This document shows, piece by piece, positions 12,667 through 19,225 of a stretch of DNA of 20,047 bases (position 1 is the stretch's first letter; each line of letters begins with the position of its first letter). The notes under the pieces are model-generated. The model made no database searches. It had not been told where the DNA came from and saw nothing but the letters and a program-made list of their open reading frames with translations. The translations under genes were made by a program, and so were the position numbers. Source of the DNA: Sinorhizobium arboris LMG 14919 (lineage in GTDB: Bacteria; Pseudomonadota; Alphaproteobacteria; Rhizobiales; Rhizobiaceae). The DNA lies in contig NZ_ATYB01000007.1 of assembly GCF_000427465.1 (NCBI RefSeq), positions 1 to 20,047 on the forward strand. The letters run 5' to 3'.

Positions 12667-13173
12667 TCAACAAAACGGCTCGTGCTTTGCACGCATCGCG
12701 CGAGCTTGGCAAGGCAAGTCGAACGTGCCGCGCCAGATACCGTCGCCTCTTGCACGGGCGAGTTCCTGAGCACCCGCGTATGCGCCCTTGCTATATCTCT
12801 CCCAATCGACAGCGTTGCCGCTCTCGACAAGCCAGCGATTGACCTCCCGGCCGTCGGCGCGAAAGCAAACCGCAACGAGGCGCTGATATCGGTCGCGCTC
12901 GGCGACCTCGCAGCGGGTAGGGCGGGAGGCGGCGAGGAATCTATCGAGTTCCAAAGCAGCTTCTCTCCCGCACCGATAACTGCTCCCGTCGGCTTTCTCG
13001 CACTTCTGCCAGCTTTCGGGCGCATCTACCCCGTGTAGCCGGATGCGCTCACCGCTGATCTCAATCGTGTCGCCATCAACTACTGTAGCGCGTCCCATGA
13101 CCGGGCCGGCAGAATGAGTTGGAAGGGCGACCACCAGGGTGAGCGCGAATAGCAGCAAAGAAGAGCGTTTCAT
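12667..13173 (-). CDS. Secreted thermonuclease-family protein (SNase-like, 168 aa)
   Basis: The product has a signal peptide (MKRSSLLLFALTLVVALPTHSA, about residues 1-22) and then a staphylococcal-nuclease-like fold. Visible active-site elements are VVDGDTIEISGERIRLHGVD with APE (equivalents of the metal-binding Asp, the first Arg and the Glu) and ERDRYQRLVAVC, which carries the second conserved Arg. Six Cys residues in the mature part suggest disulfides and export. Family members cut DNA and RNA with Ca2+. ATG 13173 starts the signal peptide; no clear ribosome site is present, so coupling to the microprotein gene 14 bases upstream is likely. Length is normal for bacterial family members. Confidence 0.88.
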   Translation of the reverse strand: MKRSSLLLFALTLVVALPTHSAGPVMGRATVVDGDTIEISGERIRLHGVDAPESWQKCEKADGSSYRCGREAALELDRFLAASRPTRCEVAERDRYQRLVAVCFRADGREVNRWLVESGNAVDWERYSKGAYAGAQELARARGDGIWRGTFDLPCQARAMRAKHEPFC

Positions 13174-13187
13174 TCGGCTTGACTGGT

Positions 13188-13337
13188 TTAGTGGCAGTGC
13201 ACGTTGCCAGTCCTTTTCTCCACGTGGCAGCACTGACCAGGTGGTGAACTCTTACGGCAGCCTCCACCATGGGCGAAGCCGTGTGTCGTCATAGCAGCAA
13301 GCAGCGCGCAAGCAACTAATACAGTTGCAAGGTTCAT
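13188..13337 (-). CDS. Exported Cys/His-rich microprotein (49 aa)
   Basis: ATG 13337 has GGAGGGGG four bases upstream. The peptide starts with a signal sequence (MNLATVLVACALLAAMTTHG, cleavage near GFA-H). The mature part has a Cys/His pattern, HGGGCRKSSPPGQCCH, ending in VHCH. Spacing C-x8-CC-x10-C with flanking His suggests a metal site or disulfides. It immediately precedes the thermonuclease gene, so it may assist or control the nuclease in the periplasm or outside; that is inference from the operon. Confidence 0.6.
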   Translation of the reverse strand: MNLATVLVACALLAAMTTHGFAHGGGCRKSSPPGQCCHVEKRTGNVHCH

Positions 13338-13424
13338 TATACCCCCTCCCCAGTTATGCAACCAGAGGAAAGCACGATAAGCGGAGCGAGTCTACCGTCG
13401 TCCGGCGACCAGGGTGACAGGCAA

Positions 13425-13455
13425 GCCGCGTGCCTTAAAGCCACGAAAGACCGGG
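13425..13455 (+). other. tRNA-derived fragment, candidate attachment-site relic
   Basis: These 31 bases align without gaps to the tRNA fragment at 19695-19725, with 27 identities. The shared part includes GCCGCGTG at the left and the exact 15-mer CCACGAAAGACCGGG at the right. They correspond to the anticodon arm, variable region and first half of the T-stem. The anticodon loop differs (CTTAAAG against CTCATAA), and the T-loop and acceptor are missing. It lies 10 bases past the end of the SRAP gene, in the same orientation as the right-hand fragment. Confidence 0.55.
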
Positions 13456-13465
13456 AAAGAAAGCC

Positions 13466-14179
13466 TCATTCGGCCGGTTCAATCGGGTCGATAATGTCGG
13501 CGGTGTCGTTTTTCGGAGAGCCGACCTTTCGGTCGATCGGCCACATCGTCATCAGTTCGGCCGGGAAAGGCTTCATTAGCTCGAACGGGTCCGGCTCCGT
13601 CGAAAGCCACCGTTCATAGTCCTCCCGGTGCAGAACCACGGGCATCCGATTGTGAATCGTCGCCATCATCTCGTTTGGCGGGCAGGTGACGACGCAAAAA
13701 GTGCGGATATCCTCTCCTGTCTGCGGATTCTTCCACTTCTCCCAGATGCCCGCCAGCGCGAACGGCTCGCCCGATTTCATGGCAATGGCGTAGGGCTGCT
13801 TGTTCTTGCCAGTGCCGTGAATGTCCTTCCACTCGAAAAAACCGTCGATCGGGATCAAGCAACGCCGGCTTGCGTAGGCCTTCTTGAACATGCCGTTGGT
13901 GGCGATGCCCTCGCATCGGGCGTTCACCGGTGGCGGCCGGCCGGGTTTCTGCTCTTTGACCCAGCCCGGAATCAAACCCCAGCGTGCGCTGACGAAGGTA
14001 GGGCCGAAGACATCCGGATCACGGACAACGTCGCGGATGATGATCGGGTAGTGGAGAGAGGGCGCACCGTTGTAGCGCGGGAACTGGTTGGCCATCCCCA
14101 GGACCGCCTCCCGTTCAGCCATGGAGAATTCGCGCAACAGCTCGTCAAGCGTACTCTTGATGTAGACACGTCCGCACAT
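13466..14179 (-). CDS. SOS response-associated peptidase family protein (SRAP, YedK/HMCES-like, 237 aa)
   Basis: SRAP proteins form a covalent thiazolidine link through Cys2 with abasic sites in single-stranded DNA, shielding them during replication. All key features are visible: MCGRVY at the N-terminus (catalytic Cys2 after Met removal), PRYNGAP (Asn37), CLIPIDGFFEWKD (catalytic Glu), and ATIHNRMPVVL (catalytic His). Length is typical. The start has GGGAGGTGA four bases upstream. No LexA box was seen directly upstream. The gene sits at the left end of the segment bounded by tRNA fragments, with the ligase gene at 15274 nearby, so a DNA-repair grouping is plausible. Cytosolic. Confidence 0.92.
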   Translation of the reverse strand: MCGRVYIKSTLDELLREFSMAEREAVLGMANQFPRYNGAPSLHYPIIIRDVVRDPDVFGPTFVSARWGLIPGWVKEQKPGRPPPVNARCEGIATNGMFKKAYASRRCLIPIDGFFEWKDIHGTGKNKQPYAIAMKSGEPFALAGIWEKWKNPQTGEDIRTFCVVTCPPNEMMATIHNRMPVVLHREDYERWLSTEPDPFELMKPFPAELMTMWPIDRKVGSPKNDTADIIDPIEPAE

Positions 14180-14236
14180 ATGCTCACCTCCCGCCGGGGA
14201 AACCTATCGTGGTTGGTCGCGACGTCAACTCACTGG

Positions 14237-14500
14237 TTATCGCCTGACCTTCCCAATCCTGATCACATTGCCGTCCTTGTTCTCGCACTTGGCGCAGCGC
14301 AGCTTTCTTGCCAGCAGCAGGATCGGCTGCGCCGCCCCGAACTTCTTCACCAAAGCGCGACGGTCTAGCCTGCTATCGCGCCCGCAGGCGCGACATCGGC
14401 AGAAGAGCTCATACCAATCGGGCAGGTTTGCAAACGTGATTTCATCTGGAGAGCCGGCCGGCGTCGCCGCACCGTCGGCCGGCTTCTTCGAGAGAGCAAT
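14237..14500 (-). CDS. Zinc-ribbon protein with unresolved start (about 87 aa)
   Basis: A minus-strand frame that overlaps the next gene in another frame encodes LPDWYELFCRCRACGRDSRL, then ALVKKFGAAQPILLLARKL and RCAKCENKDGNVIRIGKVRR. The Cys pattern C-x-C-x2-C ... C-x2-C is a zinc ribbon. No ATG, GTG or TTG occurs in this frame after the in-frame stop near 14562. AAAGGAG precedes ATT 14500, so ATT initiation, a programmed shift, or a one-base error joining it to the gene at 14739 are all possible. The sequence is clearly coding; the start is not known. Confidence 0.55.
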   Translation of the reverse strand: MALSKKPADGAATPAGSPDEITFANLPDWYELFCRCRACGRDSRLDRRALVKKFGAAQPILLLARKLRCAKCENKDGNVIRIGKVRR

Positions 14501-14739
14501 CTCTCCTTTGCGACAATGGTGTCCCCATAGTGCAATTTGCAGCGGTCGTAGAACTTATTTGTTGTCCGATTACAGCCAATTGCAATTGCAAGTTCCGTCA
14601 GCAGGCCCGGCATACTCCGGTCGCCGATCCGATCCAGCATTGCCTTGGCGTCGTAGGTTTTTCTGACGCCGCACTCGCATTCGATCCGGATTTTCTCACC
14701 TACGAACTCGGACAGCCGCCAGGATCCTGCTCTAGGCAT
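14365..14739 (-). CDS. Hypothetical zinc-ribbon-like protein (124 aa as read)
   Basis: The start overlaps the end of the upstream gene by 8 bases, with GGAAG about 8 bases before it. Residues 1-75 look authentic: RLSEFVGEKIRIECECGVRK, then a helix and LLTELAIAIGCNRTTNKF with DRCKLHY. The Cys placement (C-x-C ... C ... C) fits a small metal-binding fold like its neighbour. The last 50 residues are Arg/Ser-rich and overlap the zinc-ribbon frame below, so the native stop was probably lost or a frameshift occurred near 14500. Function unknown; third gene of a coupled operon. Confidence 0.5.
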   Translation of the reverse strand: MPRAGSWRLSEFVGEKIRIECECGVRKTYDAKAMLDRIGDRSMPGLLTELAIAIGCNRTTNKFYDRCKLHYGDTIVAKERLLSRRSRPTVRRRRPALQMKSRLQTCPIGMSSSADVAPAGAIAG

Positions 14740-14902
14740 GTCGAGGCTTCCATTCGGGCTTGTGTTCGAAGCAGAACCAGTTGGGTTCGGACTTGCCTAC
14801 CGCGAAACCGAAGCTGCCCCATTTCGTGCAGCCTGGATGCTCGCAGTAGTGGACGTACATGCTGGAGTCCTTCTGGCGAACGGCCCCTTGTTCGTCACTC
14901 AT
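14732..14902 (-). CDS. Small Cys/His zinc-finger-like protein (56 aa)
   Basis: The ATG at 14902 overlaps the upstream TGA as ATGA, and its own stop overlaps the next start by 8 bases, so it is translationally coupled on both sides. The product begins MSDEQGAVRQKDSSM and contains YVHYCEHPGCTKWGSFGF, then NWFCFEHKPEW. The C-x4-C ... C-x2-H pattern is typical of a small zinc-binding protein found in rhizobial accessory DNA. Function unknown; nucleic-acid binding is possible. Confidence 0.7.
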   Translation of the reverse strand: MSDEQGAVRQKDSSMYVHYCEHPGCTKWGSFGFAVGKSEPNWFCFEHKPEWKPRHA

Positions 14903-15132
14903 GGTTGCTCTGCCTCGCTTCCAGGGATGCAGGCGGGCCTCCAGCCCCGTGTGAAGCCGAGGCTCATGGCGATCTCGGCAAGAGCGAGCTGCTCGCGTAA
15001 GTGTTTGCAGTCGGCCAACAGTGTGCGGATGGTCGCTTCAACGTCACCGTCGTGCCATGCCAAGGCTGCAGCAACTTCGTCGATCTCCTGATCGGATCGA
15101 TCAACTTCGCATGCTTTCTTCGCGGCGAGCAT
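14899..15132 (-). CDS. Hypothetical helical protein (77 aa), first gene of zinc-ribbon operon
   Basis: ATG 15132 has AAGGAGG five bases upstream, better than the ATG at 15171. The product begins MLAAKKACEVDRSDQEIDEV and continues AAALAWHDGDVEATIRTLLA, a helix-rich region resembling a UBA-like or TsN-type three-helix fold (DGDVEATIRTLL), then a coiled helix (DCKHLREQLALAEIAMSLGF) and a WRP turn. I infer a small adaptor-like helical protein; no family is certain. It is divergent from the ligase gene, with the LexA box in the shared upstream region. Confidence 0.65.
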   Translation of the reverse strand: MLAAKKACEVDRSDQEIDEVAAALAWHDGDVEATIRTLLADCKHLREQLALAEIAMSLGFTRGWRPACIPGSEAEQP

Positions 15133-15204
15133 AGTTCCTCCTTCCCGTGCAAGCACGGGCATCTGCCTCAACGTTTCAAGATGGCGGCCGCATCGCCGAT
15201 GGAT

Positions 15205-15219
15205 GTTCTTATTATGTTC
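15205..15219. promoter_or_regulatory. LexA (SOS) box GTTC-N7-GTTC
   Basis: GTTC (15205-15208), seven bases TTATTAT, GTTC (15216-15219) match exactly the alphaproteobacterial LexA operator. It lies in the divergent intergenic region, 55 bases before the ligase start and 73 bases before the zinc-ribbon operon start. It could repress either or both until DNA damage. Confidence 0.65.
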
Positions 15220-15273
15220 TCTACGCCGAAAGAGTCAATTCGGCTTTTCGCGGCCCCATGCGTTAATGGGGTA

Positions 15274-16236
15274 ATGGCCAGAGCATCCTCAAAGAAGCCT
15301 CGCGACATTCCCCCGACTGATCCTATGCCGGCGCGGATTGATCCCTGCCTTGCAACGCTCGTCGACAAGCCGCCAAAGGGGCCGGAGTGGGCCTACGAGG
15401 TGAAATGGGACGGCTATCGGGTGGCGGTGCACATCGAGCCCGGCCGGGCGAGGGTGCTCACGCGCGGCGGCTACGACTGGACCCAACGTTTCCCGACGAT
15501 CGCAGATGACGCTCGGCGGCTCGCTGTGAAAACCGCCATCCTCGACGGGGAGGCGGTCGTTCTCGATGAGCACGGCCGGTCGGATTTCGGCATGTTGCAG
15601 CGGGCGCTCGGTCGCTTGCCGTCGGCGGTCGAAGCCGGTGCCATCATCTTCTATGCCTTCGACCTGCTCTATCTCGACGGCCGCGACCTTCGCCGGCTGC
15701 CGCTGGGCGAGCGGCGCCGGATGCTTGAGCCCCTCGTCGCCGGTCGGGAAGGGGCGATTCGACTATCCGAAGAGGTGCAGGCGGATGGCGACGAACTCCT
15801 CCGTGTCGCCTGCGCTCACGGCCTCGAAGGCATCATCGCCAAGCATATCGATAAGCCCTATCGCTCCGGCCGCGGCGAGTGGTGGCAGAAGATCACCTGC
15901 AAGCGCCGTGACAGCTTCGTGATCGTGGGGTTCGAGCCGTCGACCGTGCCCGGCCACCTCGGCCGGCTGCTGCTGGCCGCGCGCAAGGACGGAGTGTTGG
16001 TTTATGTCGGCGGTTGCGGGACGGGCTGGTCACATGAGCTTTCGCGCGAGCTCCGCAAACTGCTCGAGGGGATGGTGGCGAAAGCGCCGGCCGTGGCCCT
16101 GAGGCGGAAAGGTGCCGTCTTCGTCGAGCCGGTTCTCGTCGCCGAAGTCGAGTATCGCGCCTGGACGGATGACGGGAAGCTGCGGCATGCAGCGTTCAAG
16201 GGAATAAGGCCGCGAGAGGACGAGACGGCGATTTAG
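15274..16236 (+). CDS. LigD-type ATP-dependent DNA ligase, ligase domain only (320 aa)
   Basis: The protein joins DNA nicks or ends with ATP and belongs to the LigD/LigC family of bacterial non-homologous end joining. Motif I is YEVKWDGYR with adenylated Lys44. TRGGYDWTQRFP, ILDGEAVVLDEHGRSDFGML and FYAFDLLYLDGRDLRRLPLG follow. Motif IV is LEGIIAKH and motif V WWQKITCKRR. A C-terminal OB-fold covers about residues 215-315 (GRLLLAARKDGVLVYVGGCG). There is no polymerase or phosphoesterase domain and no ku gene in the window. The start at 15274 precedes the domain; the longer frame from 15001 overlaps another gene. A LexA box 55 bases upstream suggests SOS control. Confidence 0.9.
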   Translation: MARASSKKPRDIPPTDPMPARIDPCLATLVDKPPKGPEWAYEVKWDGYRVAVHIEPGRARVLTRGGYDWTQRFPTIADDARRLAVKTAILDGEAVVLDEHGRSDFGMLQRALGRLPSAVEAGAIIFYAFDLLYLDGRDLRRLPLGERRRMLEPLVAGREGAIRLSEEVQADGDELLRVACAHGLEGIIAKHIDKPYRSGRGEWWQKITCKRRDSFVIVGFEPSTVPGHLGRLLLAARKDGVLVYVGGCGTGWSHELSRELRKLLEGMVAKAPAVALRRKGAVFVEPVLVAEVEYRAWTDDGKLRHAAFKGIRPREDETAI

Positions 16237-16252
16237 GAGCTACCGTCCTACT

Positions 16253-16268
16253 GAGTCTGCTGAGACTC
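16253..16268. terminator. Hairpin between convergent ligase and SUKH-like genes
   Basis: GAGTCT (16253-16258), loop GCTG, AGACTC (16263-16268). It lies 17 bases past the ligase stop and 22 bases from the convergent gene end. A bidirectional terminator is plausible, though no T-run follows. Confidence 0.35.
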
Positions 16269-16289
16269 CTCGCTATCAGTCTTGGGAAC

Positions 16290-16748
16290 TTACTTCCTTT
16301 TCCGAATGACGGTTTGAGCTACGAAGGAGAAGAAGTTCTCCGCCTCCGTTTCGAAGGTTGGTCCGGCCATGTCGAGACAAAAAACCGCTTCCCCTAGTGC
16401 AGGGCAAAGGCAATATCGCCAAGTGGCGCCACTATCCCCAATGGCAACCGCATCAGCAGGGATGGCGTCCCCTTCAGGTCGTCGGCCGTATACACTTTGG
16501 TAGGCGTCTGACTGATAAAGCTTAAACGATGGGTGCTGTTCAACGAGGCATGCAGGCTCCGGTTCGTAGATGTTGAATTCCCGCGTCGTTGATCCCGTCC
16601 CGATCTTTCGAATGAACTCCAGGTACTGTTTGGAAATGTTGGGGTAGAGTTCGGCAATGGTCATTACATCGCGATGGGATACCGGCTGCAGCGATGACAG
16701 TTCATTCTTGCGGTCAAGAGCGAGCAGCTGGCTGAGTTCGTTGATCAT
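16290..16748 (-). CDS. SMI1/KNR4 (SUKH)-like protein, probable immunity protein (152 aa)
   Basis: The pattern of the SUKH superfamily is visible: an N-terminal helix (ELYPNISKQYLEFIRKIGTG), a strand-turn (REFNIYEPEPA), then AVAIGDSGATWRYCLCPALG, AVFCLDMAGPTFETEAEN and FFSFVAQT at the end. Bacterial SUKH proteins are often immunity proteins against polymorphic toxins. No toxin gene is adjacent, so this is an orphan. ATG 16748 has GGAGG about 13 bases upstream, longer than ideal. The left edge of the IS66 remnant lies just upstream, so its original promoter may have been displaced. Confidence 0.6.
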   Translation of the reverse strand: MINELSQLLALDRKNELSSLQPVSHRDVMTIAELYPNISKQYLEFIRKIGTGSTTREFNIYEPEPACLVEQHPSFKLYQSDAYQSVYGRRPEGDAIPADAVAIGDSGATWRYCLCPALGEAVFCLDMAGPTFETEAENFFSFVAQTVIRKRK

Positions 16749-16770
16749 GAGATTTAAGCATCCTCCATGC

Positions 16771-18045
16771 CTAGGCTGCTGACGCGGGGCCGGCTGCGCG
16801 TTTTAACATATCGCTAATTGTCCGAGGCTGGCTTCTCCCAAGATCGCTGGCGGAGAGACCGTTGATGTCGCGCTCGATGTCGAACAGCGCGTCGATGCGC
16901 TTGACCGCCTCCAGCGCAACCGTCGAGACCGCGGCAGCATTCTTGCCGCGTTTGGCGTTGCTGGCGATGTCGGCGAGCACGAAGAACTTGCGCCGTGAAT
17001 GGGCCCAGCACAGCGCCTGCGTCAGTGGAACGGGATCGCGATCGACCTTGAACAGTGGGTTATAGCCGCCATAGGCGTCGGCCTGCAGAATGCCGGCGAA
17101 GCTCTTCAAATGACGCTCGGGATGCTCCTGCCGCCGGTCGCGCGAGGCATAATAGAGCGCCGCCGGTGGCGATTGCCCGCCGAACGGCCGGTCATCTCTG
17201 ACATAAGTCCAGATGCGACCCGTATCGGTCTTGCCCTTCGCCAGGATCGGCACGGTGGTGTCGTCGCCATGCAGTCGTTCGGCGGCCAGCACATGCGCTT
17301 CGATCAGCGCATGCACCGGCTTCAATGCCGCGGCGCAGGCCCCGACCTGGTCGGCGAGCGTCGAGAGGCTGAGATCGATGCCTTCACGGGCATAGCGCTC
17401 GCTCTGCCGGTTCAGCGGCTGATGCTGACCGAACTTCTCGAACAGGATCATCGCCAAGAGGTTCGGCCCGGCAAAGCCGCGCGGCGTCACATGGAAGGGT
17501 GCCGGCGGCTGGGTGATCTTCTCGCATTCGCGACAGGTAAACTTCTCGCGCACGGTCTGGATCACCTTCCACTGACGCGGGATCACCTCCAGCGTCTCGG
17601 TGACGTCTTCGCCGAGCTTCGCCAACTTGCCCGAGCCGCAGCACGGGCAGTTGGCTGGCGCGGCAACGACGACGCGCTCGCGCGGCAGATGCTCGGGGAA
17701 AGGTTTGCGCGACGGACGCTTGCGCTCGAACGCCCTGACCGTGGATGAGTGTGCCGTCATCTCCGCCGCCAGTTCGTCTTCGCTGGCGTCGGCCTCCAGT
17801 TCCTCGAGCTGCAACTCCATCTGTTCGAGAAGCCTGGCCTTGCGCTCCGAGCGGCTGCCATGGATGTCGCGCTTCAGCTTCTCGATCTCCAGCCTGAGCC
17901 GGGCGATCAGCGCATCCGAATGCGAGTTCACGGCCTGGGCGCGAGCGGCGAGCGCCTCCGCCTCACGGCGGGCCGCGCGCTCGGCGAGGATCATCGCGTG
18001 CGCGCTGGCAAGGTCGTCGGGAAGCTGATCGGCCGCATCGGTCAT
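16771..18045 (-). CDS. tnpC: IS66 transposase TnpC, C-terminally truncated (424 aa)
   Basis: Domains in order: a coiled-coil N-terminus (ARLRLEIEKLKRDIHGSRSE), a zinc-binding region (CPCCGSGKL and C-R-E-C), then the DDE-type catalytic core with the first Asp in ERLHGDDTTVPIL and the second in LQADAYGGYN. Homology continues to ALFDIERDINGLSA, after which the sequence diverges (SDLGRSQPRTISDMLKRAAG). Full-length IS66 TnpC proteins are about 510-540 residues and carry the catalytic Glu in an NNxAERALR motif, absent here. It is therefore probably inactive. It starts 45 bases after tnpB ends. Confidence 0.85.
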   Translation of the reverse strand: MTDAADQLPDDLASAHAMILAERAARREAEALAARAQAVNSHSDALIARLRLEIEKLKRDIHGSRSERKARLLEQMELQLEELEADASEDELAAEMTAHSSTVRAFERKRPSRKPFPEHLPRERVVVAAPANCPCCGSGKLAKLGEDVTETLEVIPRQWKVIQTVREKFTCRECEKITQPPAPFHVTPRGFAGPNLLAMILFEKFGQHQPLNRQSERYAREGIDLSLSTLADQVGACAAALKPVHALIEAHVLAAERLHGDDTTVPILAKGKTDTGRIWTYVRDDRPFGGQSPPAALYYASRDRRQEHPERHLKSFAGILQADAYGGYNPLFKVDRDPVPLTQALCWAHSRRKFFVLADIASNAKRGKNAAAVSTVALEAVKRIDALFDIERDINGLSASDLGRSQPRTISDMLKRAAGPASAA

Positions 18046-18090
18046 GGCGGGATGGAATCATATTCGCTCGCGCCGTGCCAGCGGTTTTGC

Positions 18091-18438
18091 TCATCCTGCC
18101 GACGTCGGACGCCAGGTTTTTTGCGGCATTCGCCAGTCGATGCCTTCGAGCAAATAGCCGAGCTGGGCGGGCGTGATAACCACCGTGCCGTCGGCCGCGG
18201 ATGGCCATATGAACCGCCCGCGCTCGAGCTTCTTCGTGAAGAGGCAGGCACCCTGGCCATCGTGCCAGATCACCTTGATCAGACCGCCGCTCCGGCCCCG
18301 GAAGACGAACAGATGGCCGCTCATCGGATCGCGCTTCAACGTCTCCTGCACCATCAGCGACAGGCCGGGAAAGCCTCTGCGCATGTCGGTATAGCCCGTC
18401 GCCAGCCAGACCTTCACACCGCTCGGGACGGGGATCAT
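18091..18438 (-). CDS. tnpB: IS66 accessory protein TnpB (115 aa)
   Basis: The product shows the IS66 Orf2/TnpB signature: WLATGYTDMRRGFPGLSLMV, HLFVFRGRSGGLIKVIWHDG, then LFTKKLERGRFIWP and a C-terminal LEGIDWRMPQKTWRP. Length is normal. It is required with TnpA and TnpC for IS66 transposition in studied elements. The start overlaps the tnpA stop by four bases (ATGA, 18438-18435), so expression is coupled. Confidence 0.92.
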   Translation of the reverse strand: MIPVPSGVKVWLATGYTDMRRGFPGLSLMVQETLKRDPMSGHLFVFRGRSGGLIKVIWHDGQGACLFTKKLERGRFIWPSAADGTVVITPAQLGYLLEGIDWRMPQKTWRPTSAG

Positions 18439-18833
18439 CGCCGCTCCAGCACATCAAGAATGCGGGCCAAGGCTTCGGTGTCGATGTCACTCTCGACCCG
18501 GAGACGACGACCGCCGCCAAGCTCGATCATCACCATGCTTGCTTTCTTGCGCAAGCGAGGGGCCGGCGGCGGCTCCGGTAATGCCGGCGTCGGCACTGGC
18601 AACGTCCCGACGACCTCCACCGGAACGAGTTGCGGGACGGACGGCGCGGAGACCCGGCAGAGCTCCTTGCGCCAGCGGAAAAGCTGGCTCACGTGGATCC
18701 CCGCCGAGCGCGCGATCTCCGAAACACTGGCGGTTGGCTCGAGCGTTGCCGCGACCAGCCGCTCCTTCTCCTCTCGAGACCAGCGTCGACGACGCTCGAC
18801 CGACGTGATCACCTCAATCTGATGCTTCGCCAT
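18435..18833 (-). CDS. tnpA: IS66 accessory protein TnpA (132 aa)
   Basis: The N-terminal half is a helix-turn-helix of the IS3/IS66 Orf1 type (RRRWSREEKERLVAATLEPT, SVSEIARSAGIHVSQLFRWR). A proline-rich linker follows, then a C-terminal segment (MIELGGGRRLRVESDIDTEA) usual for IS66 TnpA. It probably binds the element ends. TAGGAG lies seven bases before the ATG, inside an inverted repeat that could hide it in read-through transcripts. Length is normal. Confidence 0.9.
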   Translation of the reverse strand: MAKHQIEVITSVERRRRWSREEKERLVAATLEPTASVSEIARSAGIHVSQLFRWRKELCRVSAPSVPQLVPVEVVGTLPVPTPALPEPPPAPRLRKKASMVMIELGGGRRLRVESDIDTEALARILDVLERR

Positions 18834-18842
18834 AGGACTACT

Positions 18843-18860
18843 CCTAGTGTTTGCACTAGG
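18843..18860 (-). repeat. Hairpin covering the tnpA ribosome binding site
   Basis: CCTAGTG (18843-18849), loop TTTG, CACTAGG (18854-18860). On the minus-strand mRNA the 3' arm overlaps the TAGGAG ribosome site of tnpA. In read-through transcripts this stem would mask it, a safeguard known from other insertion sequences. Confidence 0.45.
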
Positions 18861-19033
18861 ACTGCAGTCTTCAGCCTACGTCAGCAAGGCGGCCTTCACC
18901 GGAGGCTTACTTCCGTTCAGCATTAACGCTTAAACTGGCAGTAGAGGTTTCACTTTCAGCAGGCAGGGCAACTGGTATGCCACATGGCTCAGCCGGAGCT
19001 TGCAACTAGCGCATTGGTTGTTAAGTTGTTGGC

Positions 19034-19225
19034 ATGCTGCCAACTGGTGACCCGAAGCTCGCATTCAAAATTATCGCCACCACCGCGGTCTACGGATTCG
19101 TGGTGATATTGATCGCCGAGTGGTTCGGTGGTGTCGTTGCCCTTTTTGCGGGCGCAGTCGGCTTTATCGCGTTTCTCGCGCATTTCGCGCTTACCGAGTT
19201 GGGTAAGACGCGAGAGCGTAAGTGA
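19034..19225 (+). CDS. Small membrane protein (63 aa)
   Basis: The product begins MLPTGDPKLAFKIIATTAVY and consists of two membrane segments (about residues 9-29, FKIIATTAVYGFVVILIAEW; and 33-53, VVALFAGAVGFIAFLAHFAL) with a short basic C-terminus (GKTRERK). This hairpin topology is common for inner-membrane microproteins. No clear ribosome site precedes the ATG. A stem-loop overlaps the stop codon. Function unknown. Confidence 0.5.
   Translation: MLPTGDPKLAFKIIATTAVYGFVVILIAEWFGGVVALFAGAVGFIAFLAHFALTELGKTRERK

Larger units (their letters stand above)
16754..18910 (-). mobile_element. IS66-family element, tnpC truncated, left end uncertain
   Basis: The element has the tnpA-tnpB-tnpC order of IS66 on the minus strand. 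The right terminus at 18910 begins GTAAGCCTCCGGTG when read inward, a typical IS66 end. At the other side only TTAAGCATCC with GCTGACG further in (16754 onward) partly resembles it. The flanking octamers (CATGAGAT and TTCCGTTC) are not a duplication. TnpC lacks its C-terminal part, so the left portion has suffered a deletion or rearrangement and the element is probably immobile. Confidence 0.7.

Noticed and set aside
13628..14368. 246-aa plus-strand ORF
   Set aside because: Antisense shadow of the well-supported SRAP gene.
15001..15273. N-terminal extension of the ligase ORF
   Set aside because: The extension overlaps the minus-strand 77-aa gene and the LexA box and shows no ligase homology; the ligase domain starts after ATG 15274.
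16999..17748. 249-aa and other plus-strand ORFs over the IS66 element
   Set aside because: Antisense shadows of tnpC, tnpB and tnpA caused by high GC content.
16746..18918. 8-bp target duplication of the IS66 element
   Set aside because: The flanking octamers CATGAGAT and TTCCGTTC differ, and the left end is itself uncertain.
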